This document shows positions 1-8,131 of a DNA stretch of 64,000 bases, piece after piece. Both the position numbers and the translations under genes were made by a program. This DNA comes from Pseudomonas fluorescens (lineage in GTDB: Bacteria > Pseudomonadota > Gammaproteobacteria > Pseudomonadales > Pseudomonadaceae). The notes under the pieces are model-generated. The model saw nothing but the letters and a program-made list of their open reading frames with translations, did no database searches and had not been told where the DNA came from. How positions within the stretch are numbered: the stretch's first letter is position 1; every line of letters begins with the position of its first letter. The stretch spans positions 868,001 to 932,000 of the forward strand of contig NZ_CP148752.1 of the NCBI RefSeq assembly GCF_040448305.1, in the 5' to 3' direction.

Positions 1-138
1 GGTGCTTTTGCCGCAACCCGATGGCCCGAGGAACACGCAGATTTCACCTTCATTGACGGTCAGGCTTACCGAGTCCACGGCTTTCACATCTTTGCCGTTG
101 CTTTGGAAGGTCTTGCTGAGGTTTTGAAGTTCGATCAT
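1..138 (-). CDS. Osmoprotectant ABC transporter ATP-binding protein (partial, N-terminal 46 aa)
   Basis: The window edge cuts this gene, leaving only the first 46 codons. The protein starts MIELQNLSKTF and the visible part ends inside the Walker A loop (GPSGCGKST, residues 38-46), so it is an ABC ATPase. Its ATG overlaps the stop of the upstream permease in an ATGA junction, which indicates translational coupling. With the two permeases and binding protein upstream it would energise an osmoprotectant importer of the OpuC/YehXYZW type. Substrate specificity cannot be read from this fragment. Confidence 0.88.
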   Translation of the reverse strand, partial: MIELQNLSKTFQSNGKDVKAVDSVSLTVNEGEICVFLGPSGCGKST

Positions 139-788
139 TTCAGGAGTCCTTTTGGAGTCAGCGAACGTTGCAGCCATTGCAGAAGCAGGTCGGCGAAGAT
201 GGCCAGCACACTGACCAGCACAGCGCCGACTATCAGCATCGACATGTCGCTGCGGCTGATGGAAGCGAGGATGAGCACGCCCAAGCCGCCGGCGCCGATG
301 GTGGCGGCGATGGTCATGACGCCGATGTTCATCACCACGGCGGTGCGCACACCGGCGAGGATCACCGGCACGGCGATGGGCAGTTCGACCATGCGCAGGC
401 GCTGGCCGAAGGTCATGCCGATGCCGCGCGCGGCTTCGCGAATGCCCGGTTCGACGCTGGTCAGGGCCAGGTAGGTGTTACGCATGATCGGTAGCAGCGA
501 GTACAGGAATACGGCGGTGATCGCCGGCATAGGGCCGAGGCCCTGACCGAACTTTGAATAGAACGGCAGCAGCAGGCCGAACAGGGCAATTGACGGGACG
601 GTCAGCAACACGGTGGCGCTGGCTTGCAAAGGCCCGGCGAGGCTCGGGAAACGTGTCATCAGGATGCCCAGCGGCACACCAACCACAATCGCCAGGGTCA
701 CGGCGACACCGACCAGCGTGATGTGCTGCCAGGTCAAATGAAGCACTTGTGCCCAGTCGAGATGGGAAAAGGCGTTGAGAAAATCCAT
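135..788 (-). CDS. Osmoprotectant ABC transporter permease (OpuCB/YehW-like)
   Basis: This 217-aa inner-membrane protein has several hydrophobic segments and the binding-protein-dependent permease signature: an EAA loop with EAARGIGM followed by ELP at about residues 117-135. Short permeases of this size are typical of the betaine/choline/carnitine OpuC and YehW class, where two different permeases form the channel. It lies 12 nt after the binding-protein gene and overlaps the ATPase start by 4 nt, so the four genes read as one operon in the order permease, binding protein, permease, ATPase. The family call is firm; the exact solute is inferred. Confidence 0.88.
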   Translation of the reverse strand: MDFLNAFSHLDWAQVLHLTWQHITLVGVAVTLAIVVGVPLGILMTRFPSLAGPLQASATVLLTVPSIALFGLLLPFYSKFGQGLGPMPAITAVFLYSLLPIMRNTYLALTSVEPGIREAARGIGMTFGQRLRMVELPIAVPVILAGVRTAVVMNIGVMTIAATIGAGGLGVLILASISRSDMSMLIVGAVLVSVLAIFADLLLQWLQRSLTPKGLLK

Positions 789-800
789 AACGTCTGCTCC

Positions 801-1694
801 TCAGTTCAACGGATGCTGACGCAGAAAATCTGCGGCAACGGATGACGGGCTTTGGTGATCGACATCGACCCGCGCGTTGAGCTGGCGCATGGTTTCGTCG
901 TCGAACAGGTCAGCCAGTGGCTTGAGCTGGGCGGCCAACTGCGGGTGCGCATCGAGGTAGGCCTGACGAACCACCGGCGCGGCGGTGTAGTCGGGGAAGT
1001 AGTGCTTGTCGTCTTCCAGCAACTTGAGCTTGAACGCGCTCAAGCGTCCGTCAGTGGTGTAGACCAGGCCCGCAAATACCTGGCCATTGCGCAGGGCGGT
1101 GTAGACGAGGCCGGCGTCCATCTGCCGGATGTTTTTACGGGTCAGGTCCATGTCGTAGAGCTTGACCATGCCGGCCAGACCGTCGGAGCGGTTGGCAAAC
1201 TCGGTGTCCAGCGCCACCAGCGGATTGTCCTTGGCTTCGGCGCGCAACGTGCGATTGAGGTCACTGATGGTGTTGACCTGCGGGTACTCGGCAGCGATGT
1301 TCGCCGGCAGCGCCAGCGCGTAGGTGTTGCTGAACTTCGACGGCGAGAGCCAGGTCAGGCCTTTCTTCGCGTCCAGCTCGGTGACCCGCGCCAATGACTG
1401 CTGGCTATCGAGTTTTTCCGTGACGTGGTTGTAGGAAACCAGCGATACGCCGGTGTACTCCCAGACCATGTCCAGTTGCCCGCTTTCCTGGGCACTGCGG
1501 GCCAGGTTGCTGCCCAAACCGCCGGTGACCTGGGCGTCGTAGCCTTTGGTTCGCAGGTATTGGGCGGTGATCTCCGCCAGCAGGGTTTGTTCGGTAAACA
1601 CCCGGGCGCCAATGCGGATCAAGGGTTTGTCAGCGGCTTGGGCAAATCCTGCGAACAGCAGGACGCAGCCTAGTAAAAAGCTTGATGTTTTCAT
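801..1694 (-). CDS. Osmoprotectant (glycine betaine-type) substrate-binding protein
   Basis: The 297-aa periplasmic protein begins with a signal peptide (MKTSSFLLGC through AQAAD, cleavage near residue 20). The mature part starts with IRIGARVFTEQTLLAEI, typical of OpuAC-domain proteins that bind quaternary ammonium compounds. The reading frame is open far upstream, but that part overlaps the preceding permease gene in another frame and lacks a signal peptide. I therefore place the start at the ATG that gives the secretion signal. It captures solute in the periplasm and hands it to the flanking permeases. Betaine, choline or carnitine are all possible ligands. Confidence 0.87.
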   Translation of the reverse strand: MKTSSFLLGCVLLFAGFAQAADKPLIRIGARVFTEQTLLAEITAQYLRTKGYDAQVTGGLGSNLARSAQESGQLDMVWEYTGVSLVSYNHVTEKLDSQQSLARVTELDAKKGLTWLSPSKFSNTYALALPANIAAEYPQVNTISDLNRTLRAEAKDNPLVALDTEFANRSDGLAGMVKLYDMDLTRKNIRQMDAGLVYTALRNGQVFAGLVYTTDGRLSAFKLKLLEDDKHYFPDYTAAPVVRQAYLDAHPQLAAQLKPLADLFDDETMRQLNARVDVDHQSPSSVAADFLRQHPLN

Positions 1695-1714
1695 GACGAT
1701 TCCTTTGCCGGGGC

Positions 1715-2431
1715 TTAAGACGGGCGCAAGCCGCGTTCGAGCCAGAGGCGGCTGGCGAGTGTCACCAGGCCGTCGAGCAACAAGGCCAGCAGGGCGGTGC
1801 AGGCAGCGCCGAGCAGCAATTGCGGCTGATTGTTCAGGGCGATGCCGGGGAAGATCAGGCTGCCGAGACTGTTGGCACCGATCAGGAACGCCAACGGCGC
1901 CGTCCCGACATTGATCGCCAATGCCACGCGCACACCACCGATGATGATCGGCACCGCATTGGGCAATTCGACTTTCCACAGCACCTGGCGCGGGGTCATG
2001 CCGATGCCGACGGCGGCTTCCTTGAGCGAACCCTGAACGTTTTTCAGGCCTTCGTAGGTGTTGCGCACGATCGGCAGCAAGGAGGCGAGGAACAGGGCGA
2101 AGATGGCCGGGCCGCTGCCGATGCCTAGGATACCGAGGGCGATGGCCAGGACGGCCAGGGGCGGAACGGTGTTGCCAATGTTGAAGAACTGCATGAAGCG
2201 TTCGGCGCGGCCGACCATGGACGGGCGGCTGAGGAGGATGCCGGCGGGGATGCCCACGACAAGGGCGGCCAGCATGGAAGCGAGGACGAGAACCAGATGA
2301 GCTTGCAGGTAAAACAACAAATCGTCGCGGTAGTGTTCGATCGTGTTGATGCCGATCCATTGGATCAGCAGGGCCAGAAGGGCGAATACCAGCGCGCCTC
2401 CTATCAGCCCTTTGCCATAGTGGATAGCCAC
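1715..2431 (-). CDS. Osmoprotectant ABC transporter permease (YehY/OpuCD-like)
   Basis: This 238-aa integral membrane protein is the first gene of the osmoprotectant operon. It has about six hydrophobic helices and an EAA loop (EAAVGIGMTPRQVLWKVELP, near residues 138-157). It is a paralogue of the shorter permease downstream, and the two probably form a heterodimeric channel. It sits 20 nt ahead of the binding-protein gene. A REP pair lies about 110 nt upstream of its start, between it and prfC, which points away. Confidence 0.88.
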   Translation of the reverse strand: MAIHYGKGLIGGALVFALLALLIQWIGINTIEHYRDDLLFYLQAHLVLVLASMLAALVVGIPAGILLSRPSMVGRAERFMQFFNIGNTVPPLAVLAIALGILGIGSGPAIFALFLASLLPIVRNTYEGLKNVQGSLKEAAVGIGMTPRQVLWKVELPNAVPIIIGGVRVALAINVGTAPLAFLIGANSLGSLIFPGIALNNQPQLLLGAACTALLALLLDGLVTLASRLWLERGLRPS

Positions 2432-2537
2432 AGGCGGACTCCTTTTTTCAGTCGGCGAACACTTTTTCGTGTGGCAACGCCATTCCTGGCTGCCGAAAAA
2501 ATGATCGCGATAAGCAGCTCATGCCGAGCGCATTCCA

Positions 2538-2639
2538 CTGTAGGAGCGAGCTTGCTCGCGAAGAATGTCCAGACAACGCGTACATTCAGGTACCCAGCGT
2601 TATCGTTGACGTCCATCGCGAGCGAGCTCGCTCCTACAG
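2538..2639. repeat. REP pair (REPIN), inverted
   Basis: Two palindromic REP units face each other. The left reads CTGTAGGAGCGAGCTTGCTCGCG and the right reads CATCGCGAGCGAGCTCGCTCCTACAG, with about 50 unrelated bases between. The whole can fold into one long cruciform. It belongs to the family repeated ten times in this window and sits in a divergent intergenic region. Confidence 0.9.
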
Positions 2640-2802
2640 AGGGTAGGCGCACGGCTATCGAGCCATGAGCACAGCCTCGTCAGGCCGATTTGCAGGTGTT
2701 TCAGGCCCCCGACGAGTGGTCGTAACGGGGGAGTGGACGTCTCCGTGCTTTAAAAGGTTCCCATCTGCGGCAGCATTTGGCCACCCCTAATGTGCTCAAC
2801 GG

Positions 2803-2832
2803 TTCGGTTCTTGGATCAACTTGGGCTATAAT
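2803..2832 (+). promoter_or_regulatory. Candidate sigma-70 promoter of prfC
   Basis: A perfect TATAAT at 2827-2832 is preceded at an 18-nt spacing by TTCGGT (2803-2808). The -10 is strong and the -35 weak. It lies 39 nt ahead of the prfC ATG, leaving a short untranslated leader. Confidence 0.6.
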
Positions 2833-2870
2833 CTGCGCCCTTTTTTGAATCACCTGCCAGGCGATTTCCC

Positions 2871-4454
2871 ATGACCAAACAGGCCGCCGAAGTCGCGAAA
2901 CGCCGCACTTTCGCCATTATTTCCCACCCCGATGCCGGTAAGACCACCATCACCGAGAAGCTCTTGCTGATGGGCAAGGCGATTGCGGTGGCCGGTACGG
3001 TGAAATCTCGTAAATCCGATCGCCATGCCACCTCCGACTGGATGGAAATGGAAAAGCAGCGTGGTATCTCCATTACCACGTCGGTCATGCAGTTCCCGTA
3101 TCGCGAACACATGATCAACCTGCTCGACACCCCGGGCCACGAAGACTTCTCCGAAGATACCTACCGCACCCTGACGGCGGTGGACTCGGCGTTGATGGTC
3201 CTCGACGGCGGTAAAGGTGTAGAGCCTCGGACCATCGCCCTGATGGACGTCTGCCGTCTGCGTGACACGCCGATCGTCAGCTTCATCAACAAACTCGACC
3301 GTGACATTCGCGACCCGATCGAACTGCTCGACGAAATCGAAGCCGTCCTCAAGATCAAGGCGGCGCCGATCACCTGGCCGATTGGTTGCTACCGTGACTT
3401 CAAAGGCGTGTATCACCTCGCCGATGACTACATCATCGTGTACACCGCCGGTCACGGCCACGAGCGCACCGAAACCAAGATCATCGAGAAGCTCGACTCC
3501 GATGAAGCCCGCGCCCACCTGGGTGACGAGTACGAGCGTTTCATCGAACAGCTGGAACTGGTGCAGGGCGCCTGTCACGAGTTCAACCAGCAGGAGTTCC
3601 TCGACGGTCAATTGACCCCGGTGTTCTTCGGTACGGCACTGGGCAACTTTGGTGTCGACCACGTCCTCGACGCCGTTGTGGACTGGGCACCACGCCCGCT
3701 GGCCCGCGTGGCCAACGAGCGTACCGTGGAGCCGGTGGAAGAGAAGTTCTCGGGCTTCATCTTCAAGATCCAGGCGAACATGGACCCGAAACACCGCGAC
3801 CGCATCGCCTTCATGCGTATCTGCTCCGGCAAGTACGAAAAAGGCATGAAGATGCGCCACGTGCGCACCGGCAAGGACGTGCGGATCGGCGACGCGCTGA
3901 CCTTCTTCTCCTCCGAGCGTGAGCAACTGGAAGAAGCGTTTGCCGGCGACATCATCGGCCTGCACAACCACGGCACCATCCAGATCGGCGACACCTTCAG
4001 CGAAGGCGAAGTCCTGGGCTTCACCGGCATCCCGCACTTCGCCCCGGAACTGTTCCGCCGCGTGCGTTTGAAAGATCCGCTGAAATCCAAGCAACTGCGT
4101 CAGGGCCTGCAACAGCTGGCCGAAGAAGGCGCGACCCAGGTGTTCTTCCCGGAGCGCAGCAACGACATCATTCTCGGCGCCGTCGGTGTGCTGCAGTTCG
4201 ATGTGGTCGCCAGCCGCTTGAAAGAGGAATACAAGGTCGAGTGCTCCTACGAGCCGATCACTGTTTACTCGGCGCGCTGGATCGAATGCAGCGACAAGAA
4301 GAAGCTCGAGGAATTCTCCAACAAGGCTGTGGAAAACCTGGCACTGGACGGCGGTGGTCACCTGACCTACCTCGCGCCTACGCGGGTCAACCTGGCCCTG
4401 ATGGAAGAACGCTGGCCGGACGTGAAATTCCGTGCTACGCGTGAGCATCACTAA
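2871..4454 (+). CDS. prfC: Peptide chain release factor 3 (RF3)
   Basis: RF3 is the translational GTPase that recycles RF1 and RF2 from the ribosome after peptide release. The 527-aa protein has the expected full length. Its N-terminal G domain shows the P-loop SHPDAGKTT (near residue 20), the switch II motif DTPGHEDF and the NKLDRD base-recognition motif, followed by the beta-barrel and RF3-specific C-terminal domains. It stands alone, with its own promoter upstream and an intrinsic terminator 20 nt after the stop. Identification is secure. Confidence 0.97.
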   Translation: MTKQAAEVAKRRTFAIISHPDAGKTTITEKLLLMGKAIAVAGTVKSRKSDRHATSDWMEMEKQRGISITTSVMQFPYREHMINLLDTPGHEDFSEDTYRTLTAVDSALMVLDGGKGVEPRTIALMDVCRLRDTPIVSFINKLDRDIRDPIELLDEIEAVLKIKAAPITWPIGCYRDFKGVYHLADDYIIVYTAGHGHERTETKIIEKLDSDEARAHLGDEYERFIEQLELVQGACHEFNQQEFLDGQLTPVFFGTALGNFGVDHVLDAVVDWAPRPLARVANERTVEPVEEKFSGFIFKIQANMDPKHRDRIAFMRICSGKYEKGMKMRHVRTGKDVRIGDALTFFSSEREQLEEAFAGDIIGLHNHGTIQIGDTFSEGEVLGFTGIPHFAPELFRRVRLKDPLKSKQLRQGLQQLAEEGATQVFFPERSNDIILGAVGVLQFDVVASRLKEEYKVECSYEPITVYSARWIECSDKKKLEEFSNKAVENLALDGGGHLTYLAPTRVNLALMEERWPDVKFRATREHH

Positions 4455-4472
4455 GCGCTGAATTGCTTTACC

Positions 4473-4508
4473 AAAAAACCCGTTGCGCGAGCTGCGGGTT
4501 TTTTTTTG
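4473..4508 (+). terminator. Intrinsic terminator of prfC
   Basis: AACCCG (4477-4482) pairs with CGGGTT (4495-4500) around a 12-nt loop that can pair further, followed by an unbroken run of T up to 4507. An A run precedes the stem, so it could also work in reverse. Confidence 0.85.
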
Positions 4509-4540
4509 TTGTCCACATTTCCATGATTGACGATGGATCC

Positions 4541-4632
4541 CTGTGGGAGCGAGCTTGCTCGCGATAGCGATCTGTCAGTCGACATTAATGATGGCTGCAG
4601 GTCCGTCATCGCGAGCAGGCTCGCTCCTACAG
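4541..4632. repeat. REP pair (REPIN), inverted
   Basis: The left unit is CTGTGGGAGCGAGCTTGCTC and the right is the complementary GAGCAGGCTCGCTCCTACAG, separated by a non-conserved spacer. It lies immediately after the prfC terminator. Confidence 0.9.
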
Positions 4633-4798
4633 GGTGCTTCGGTGTTAGTTGAATTGTGAATAACCCCTATTCCAAACCAATCTCCCAACCCTCTGCATTT
4701 TCCCCCACTCGATAGCATCCAATCTGGAGAACCCGGCTGATCGGAACTAGATTTGACTCAGCGCCAGACAGGCACTCAACGAAAGGAAGGAATCGGCT

Positions 4799-5053
4799 AT
4801 GAACAGGTTGTTTCGCGTTTTACTGCTGTTGAAGGTAATGGTGATGCTCTCGCTTGGAACTTCGATGGCGTGGGCCGAGTGTATCGATCATGGGGAGCAG
4901 GCTTCGAGCGGGCAGGCGGGTTACGCGGGGTTGATGATCGCCAAGTCCGAATCGGAACCGGGGGATCAGGGGCAGGGTGGTGCGGACAACGACGATGACT
5001 CGACCACCGACGAGCCGGACTCCGATGAGGAAGAGGGCGACAGCCAGACGTAG
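4799..5053 (+). CDS. Small secreted acidic protein of unknown function
   Basis: This 84-aa protein is not one I recognise. It begins with a clear signal peptide: MNRLFRV, a hydrophobic stretch, then SMAWA as the likely cleavage site after residue 26. The mature part of about 58 residues has one cysteine, a glycine/serine middle and a very acidic tail rich in Asp and Glu. A good ribosome-binding site (AAGGAAGG) precedes the ATG. The gene stands alone between two REP pairs. An acidic tail of this sort could bind cations or simply be disordered; no function should be assumed. Confidence 0.65.
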   Translation: MNRLFRVLLLLKVMVMLSLGTSMAWAECIDHGEQASSGQAGYAGLMIAKSESEPGDQGQGGADNDDDSTTDEPDSDEEEGDSQT

Positions 5054-5078
5054 TCGCTCTATTGCAGGCAAAAGAAAA

Positions 5079-5118
5079 CCCCTTCTACCTGAGTGATGCG
5101 CAATCGAGGCGGAAGGGG
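5079..5118 (+). terminator. Possible stem-loop terminator of the small secreted protein gene
   Basis: CCCCTTC (5079-5085) can pair with GAAGGGG (5112-5118). There is no T run after it on the plus strand, so termination is uncertain. An A-rich stretch before the stem would favour minus-strand readthrough ending here instead. Confidence 0.4.
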
Positions 5119-5154
5119 TCGGGTTAACGCTTGACTACTTGAGCTACTCAATCC

Positions 5155-5246
5155 CTGTGGGAGCTAGCCTGCTAGCGATTGCGGTGTGCCAGTAAACAGA
5201 AATGTTGACTGGTATGCCGCTATCGCCAGCAGGCTAGCTCCTACAG
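5155..5246. repeat. Variant REP pair with matched substitutions in both units
   Basis: The left unit is CTGTGGGAGCTAGCCTGCTAGC and the right is GCCAGCAGGCTAGCTCCTACAG. Compared with the other copies (GCGAGC...GCTCGC), both units carry the same change to GCTAGC...GCTAGC, so the palindrome is preserved. It sits downstream of dppF. Confidence 0.88.
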
Positions 5247-5250
5247 TTTT

Positions 5251-6231
5251 TTATGCCGCGCCGTCGAGGAATTGCTCGGCGTAGTGGCAAGCCACCTGGC
5301 GGCCGGCGAGCAGGCGCAGGGCCGGCTCTTCCTTGCTGCAACGCTCGGTGGCGTACGGGCAGCGCTTGTGGAAGGCGCAGCCGGACGGCGGGTTCAGCGG
5401 GTTGGGCAGTTCGCCGACGATCTTGATTTTCGGCTTGTTCGGATCCGGGTGGATGGCTGGCGTTGCCGACAGCAGCGCCTGGGTGTAGGGGTGCAGAGGG
5501 CGGGAGTAAATGTCCTCTTTCGTGCCCATTTCCACCGGGCGACCGAGGTACATCACCATCACGTGGTCGGCAACGTGACGTACCACCGCCAGGTTGTGGG
5601 AGATGAACACGTAGGCGGTGTTGAACTCTTGCTGCAAATCCATGAACAGGTTGAGCACCTGCGCCTGAATCGACACGTCCAGCGCCGAGGTCGGTTCGTC
5701 CGCCACCAGCACTTTCGGTTGCAGCATCATCGCCCGCGCCAGGGCGATCCGCTGGCGCTGACCGCCGGAGAACATGTGCGGATAACGCTGATAGTGCTCG
5801 GGACGCAAGCCCACCTGCTTCATCATCGCCTGGACTTTTTCGCGGCGTTCGGAAGCGCTGAGGTTGGTGTTGATCAGCAACGGCTCGGCCAACTGATCAC
5901 CGACTTTCTGCCGTGGGTTCAACGAGGCGTACGGGCTCTGGAACACCATCTGCACGTCTTTGCGCAGTTGCTTGCGCTGGGCCTTGTCGGCGCCGGCAAC
6001 TTCCTGCCCGGCGATTTTCAAGGAGCCGGAGGACGGCTCTTCGATCAGGGTCAGGGCGCGGGCCAGGGTGGACTTGCCACAACCCGACTCGCCCACGACA
6101 GCGAGGGTCTTGCCGGCTTCCAGTTCGAACGACACGCCGTTGAGGGCGCGCACGGTGGCGTGACCCTTGAACAGGCCTCGGGACACCTCGTAGTGACGGG
6201 TCAGGTCGCGGGCGGTAAGAACGACGGCCAT
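5251..6231 (-). CDS. dppF: Dipeptide ABC transporter ATP-binding protein DppF
   Basis: One of the two ATPases that power dipeptide import. The 326-aa protein has Walker A GESGCGKST (near residues 48-56), the ABC signature FSGGQRQR, Walker B VLVADEPTSALD, and the C-terminal oligopeptide-transporter region with a cysteine cluster (GCAFHKRCPYATERC). It is the last gene of the dpp operon. Its ATG shares one base with the dppD stop codon (TAATG), so translation is coupled. It acts at the cytoplasmic face of the DppBC channel. Confidence 0.95.
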   Translation of the reverse strand: MAVVLTARDLTRHYEVSRGLFKGHATVRALNGVSFELEAGKTLAVVGESGCGKSTLARALTLIEEPSSGSLKIAGQEVAGADKAQRKQLRKDVQMVFQSPYASLNPRQKVGDQLAEPLLINTNLSASERREKVQAMMKQVGLRPEHYQRYPHMFSGGQRQRIALARAMMLQPKVLVADEPTSALDVSIQAQVLNLFMDLQQEFNTAYVFISHNLAVVRHVADHVMVMYLGRPVEMGTKEDIYSRPLHPYTQALLSATPAIHPDPNKPKIKIVGELPNPLNPPSGCAFHKRCPYATERCSKEEPALRLLAGRQVACHYAEQFLDGAA

Positions 6232-7199
6232 TACGCCACCTCCTGGTTCAGCGGGTAGAAGCAGCGAGCGAGGCTGTTGCTTTTCTGGTCAAGGGCCGGA
6301 CGTTGTTGACGGCAGTTGTCTTTCACGTACGGGCAGCGCGGCGACAGCAGGCAACCCTGCGGACGGTCGTAGCGACCGGGAACGATGCCCGGCAGGGTCG
6401 ACAGGCGCGAGGCACCCAGGCTGTGTTCCGGAATCGCCTTGAGCAGCGCTTCGCTGTACGGGTGTGCCGGGATGTCGAACAGTTGCGGCACCTGACCGAC
6501 TTCGACCGCCTGGCCTGCGTACATCACGCACACGCGCTGGGCGGTTTCGGCCACGACGGCGAGGTCGTGGGTGATCAGCACCAGGCCCATGTTCTGCTCT
6601 TTCTGCAACGCCAGCAGCAGGTCCATGATCTGCGCCTGGATGGTTACGTCCAGTGCGGTGGTCGGTTCGTCGGCGATCAGCAGTTTCGGTTCACCGGCAA
6701 TCGCCATGGCAATCGCGACACGCTGGCTCATACCGCCGGACAGTTGATGCGGGTAGGCGTCCATACGGCTGGCGGCACCCGGGATCTCGACTTTTTCAAG
6801 CAGTTCGATGGCGCGCTTGCGGGCAGCCTTGCCGGACATTTTCAGGTGCAGGCGTAGCACTTCTTCGATCTGGAAGCCGACGGTGTAGCTCGGGTTCAGC
6901 GCGGTCATCGGATCCTGGAAGACCATGGACAGGTCTTTACCGACGATCTGTCGACGCTGGCGATTGTTGAGCTTGAGCATGTTCTTGCCGTCGAAATTCA
7001 GGGCGTCAGCGGTGACGATCCCCGGATGCTCGATCAGGCCCATCAGCGCCATCATGGTCACGGACTTGCCGGAACCTGATTCGCCAACGATGGCCAGCAC
7101 TTCGCCCTTGTCCACTTGCAGGTCGAGGCCATCGACCACTGGCGTGGCGTTCTTGTCGCCGAAGCGGACGTTGAGATTCTTGATTTCTAGCAGTGACAT
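6231..7199 (-). CDS. dppD: Dipeptide ABC transporter ATP-binding protein DppD
   Basis: The partner ATPase of DppF, 322 aa. It shows Walker A GESGSGKS, signature LSGGMSQR, Walker B LLIADEPTTALD and a C-terminal cysteine-containing segment (CLLSPRCPYVKDNC). I chose the ATG giving MSLLEIKNLNVRF: it follows a GGAG-type ribosome-binding site and is 10 nt after the dppC stop. An upstream in-frame start would run into dppC. Together with DppF it forms the nucleotide-binding heterodimer of the peptide importer. Confidence 0.95.
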   Translation of the reverse strand: MSLLEIKNLNVRFGDKNATPVVDGLDLQVDKGEVLAIVGESGSGKSVTMMALMGLIEHPGIVTADALNFDGKNMLKLNNRQRRQIVGKDLSMVFQDPMTALNPSYTVGFQIEEVLRLHLKMSGKAARKRAIELLEKVEIPGAASRMDAYPHQLSGGMSQRVAIAMAIAGEPKLLIADEPTTALDVTIQAQIMDLLLALQKEQNMGLVLITHDLAVVAETAQRVCVMYAGQAVEVGQVPQLFDIPAHPYSEALLKAIPEHSLGASRLSTLPGIVPGRYDRPQGCLLSPRCPYVKDNCRQQRPALDQKSNSLARCFYPLNQEVA

Positions 7200-7209
7200 G
7201 GGAATCTCC

Positions 7210-8121
7210 TCAGGCGGCGTTCTTGAGTTTCGGGTCCAGCGCGTCGCGCAGGCCGTCACCCATCAAGTTGATTGCCAGCACGCTGAGCAAAATGGTCAAA
7301 CCAGGCAGGCTCACCACCCACCAGGCGCGTTCGATGTAGTCGCGAGCCGAAGCCAGCATGGTGCCCCACTCAGGGGTTGGCGGTTGTACGCCAAGGCCGA
7401 GGAAGCCCAGTGCGGCGGCATCGAGGATCGCCGAGGAGAAGCTCAGGGTGGCCTGAACGATCAGCGGCGCCATGCAGTTAGGCAGCACGGTGACGAACAT
7501 CAGGCGCGGCAGGCCGGCACCGGCCAGGCGTGCGGCGGTCACGTAGTCGCGGTTCAGCTCGCCCATCACCGCGGCGCGGGTCAGACGAACGTAGGACGGC
7601 AGGGACACCACGGCGATGGCGATCACGGTGTTGATCAGGCCAGGGCCGAGGATGGCGACGATCGCCACGGCCAGCAGCAGGGACGGCAGGGCCAGCATGA
7701 TGTCCATCAGGCGCATGATGGTCGGGCCGAGCACGCGCGGGAAGAACCCGGCGAGCAGGCCCAGCAGGATGCCCGGAATCAGCGACATCACCACCGACGA
7801 CAAACCGATCATCAGCGACAGGCGCGAACCATTGATCAGGCGCGACAGCAGGTCGCGGCCCAGTTCGTCGGTGCCGAGCAGGAATTGCAGTTGCCCACCT
7901 TCCAGCCAGGCCGGCGGGGTCAGCAGGAAATCGCGGTACTGCTCGCTCGGGTCATGGGGGGCAACCCACGGGGCGAATATGGCGCAGAAAATCACCAGCA
8001 GCATGAACATCAAGCCGGCGACGGCACCTTTGTTCTTGGAGAACGCTTGCCAGAATTCTTTGTACGGTGACGGGTACAGCAGGCTTTGATCGACTGCTAC
8101 CGATGGAATTGGAGTGGTCAT
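7210..8121 (-). CDS. dppC: Dipeptide ABC transporter permease DppC
   Basis: The 303-aa inner-membrane permease has the N-terminal OppC-type segment (LYPSPYKEFWQAF) before the first helix and five further hydrophobic segments. A conserved cytoplasmic loop is seen around AAVMGELNRDYVTAARLAGAG. Two in-frame ATGs lie close together at 8127 and 8121. I prefer the second (MTTPIP) because a GAG ribosome-binding site lies 9 nt before it, against 3 nt for the first. It pairs with DppB to make the channel. Confidence 0.93.
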   Translation of the reverse strand: MTTPIPSVAVDQSLLYPSPYKEFWQAFSKNKGAVAGLMFMLLVIFCAIFAPWVAPHDPSEQYRDFLLTPPAWLEGGQLQFLLGTDELGRDLLSRLINGSRLSLMIGLSSVVMSLIPGILLGLLAGFFPRVLGPTIMRLMDIMLALPSLLLAVAIVAILGPGLINTVIAIAVVSLPSYVRLTRAAVMGELNRDYVTAARLAGAGLPRLMFVTVLPNCMAPLIVQATLSFSSAILDAAALGFLGLGVQPPTPEWGTMLASARDYIERAWWVVSLPGLTILLSVLAINLMGDGLRDALDPKLKNAA

Positions 8122-8131
8122 GTTCATGATC

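Larger units (their letters stand above)
2432..2870. other. Divergent intergenic region between the osmoprotectant operon and prfC
   Basis: This 439-nt spacer separates two divergent transcription units. It holds a REP pair (2538-2639) near the osmoprotectant operon and a sigma-70-type promoter for prfC (2803-2832). Between them a weak stem (CCCCC at 2706-2710 with GGGGG at 2727-2731) is visible but matches no riboswitch I recognise. I see no coding sequence in it. The promoter of the osmoprotectant operon must also lie here, but I cannot pick it out convincingly. Confidence 0.6.
4455..4798. other. Intergenic region after prfC
   Basis: This 344-nt gap contains the prfC terminator, a REP pair (4541-4632) and about 165 nt of AT-richer sequence. 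The last part should carry the promoter and ribosome-binding site (GAAAGGAAGG, about 10 nt before the next ATG) for the small secreted protein. No further gene is visible. Confidence 0.6.

Noticed and set aside
1695..2360. In-frame upstream extension of the osmoprotectant-binding protein to about 519 aa
   Set aside because: The extension is Arg/Pro/His-rich out-of-frame translation of the permease gene; the real start is the ATG at 1694, which opens a signal peptide.
2700..2760. GC-rich hairpin with ACGA-like loop upstream of prfC considered as a guanidine-type riboswitch
   Set aside because: The paired arms do not place ACGR in the loops of two tandem stems, and neither neighbour is a typical target gene.
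2850..4451. A 533-codon open frame on the minus strand opposite prfC
   Set aside because: It is the antisense shadow of a high-GC gene with strong third-position bias; its translation has no recognisable domain and prfC is certain.
4753..4998. Alternative overlapping frame across the small secreted protein gene
   Set aside because: It lacks a signal peptide or ribosome-binding site; the 4799 frame has both.
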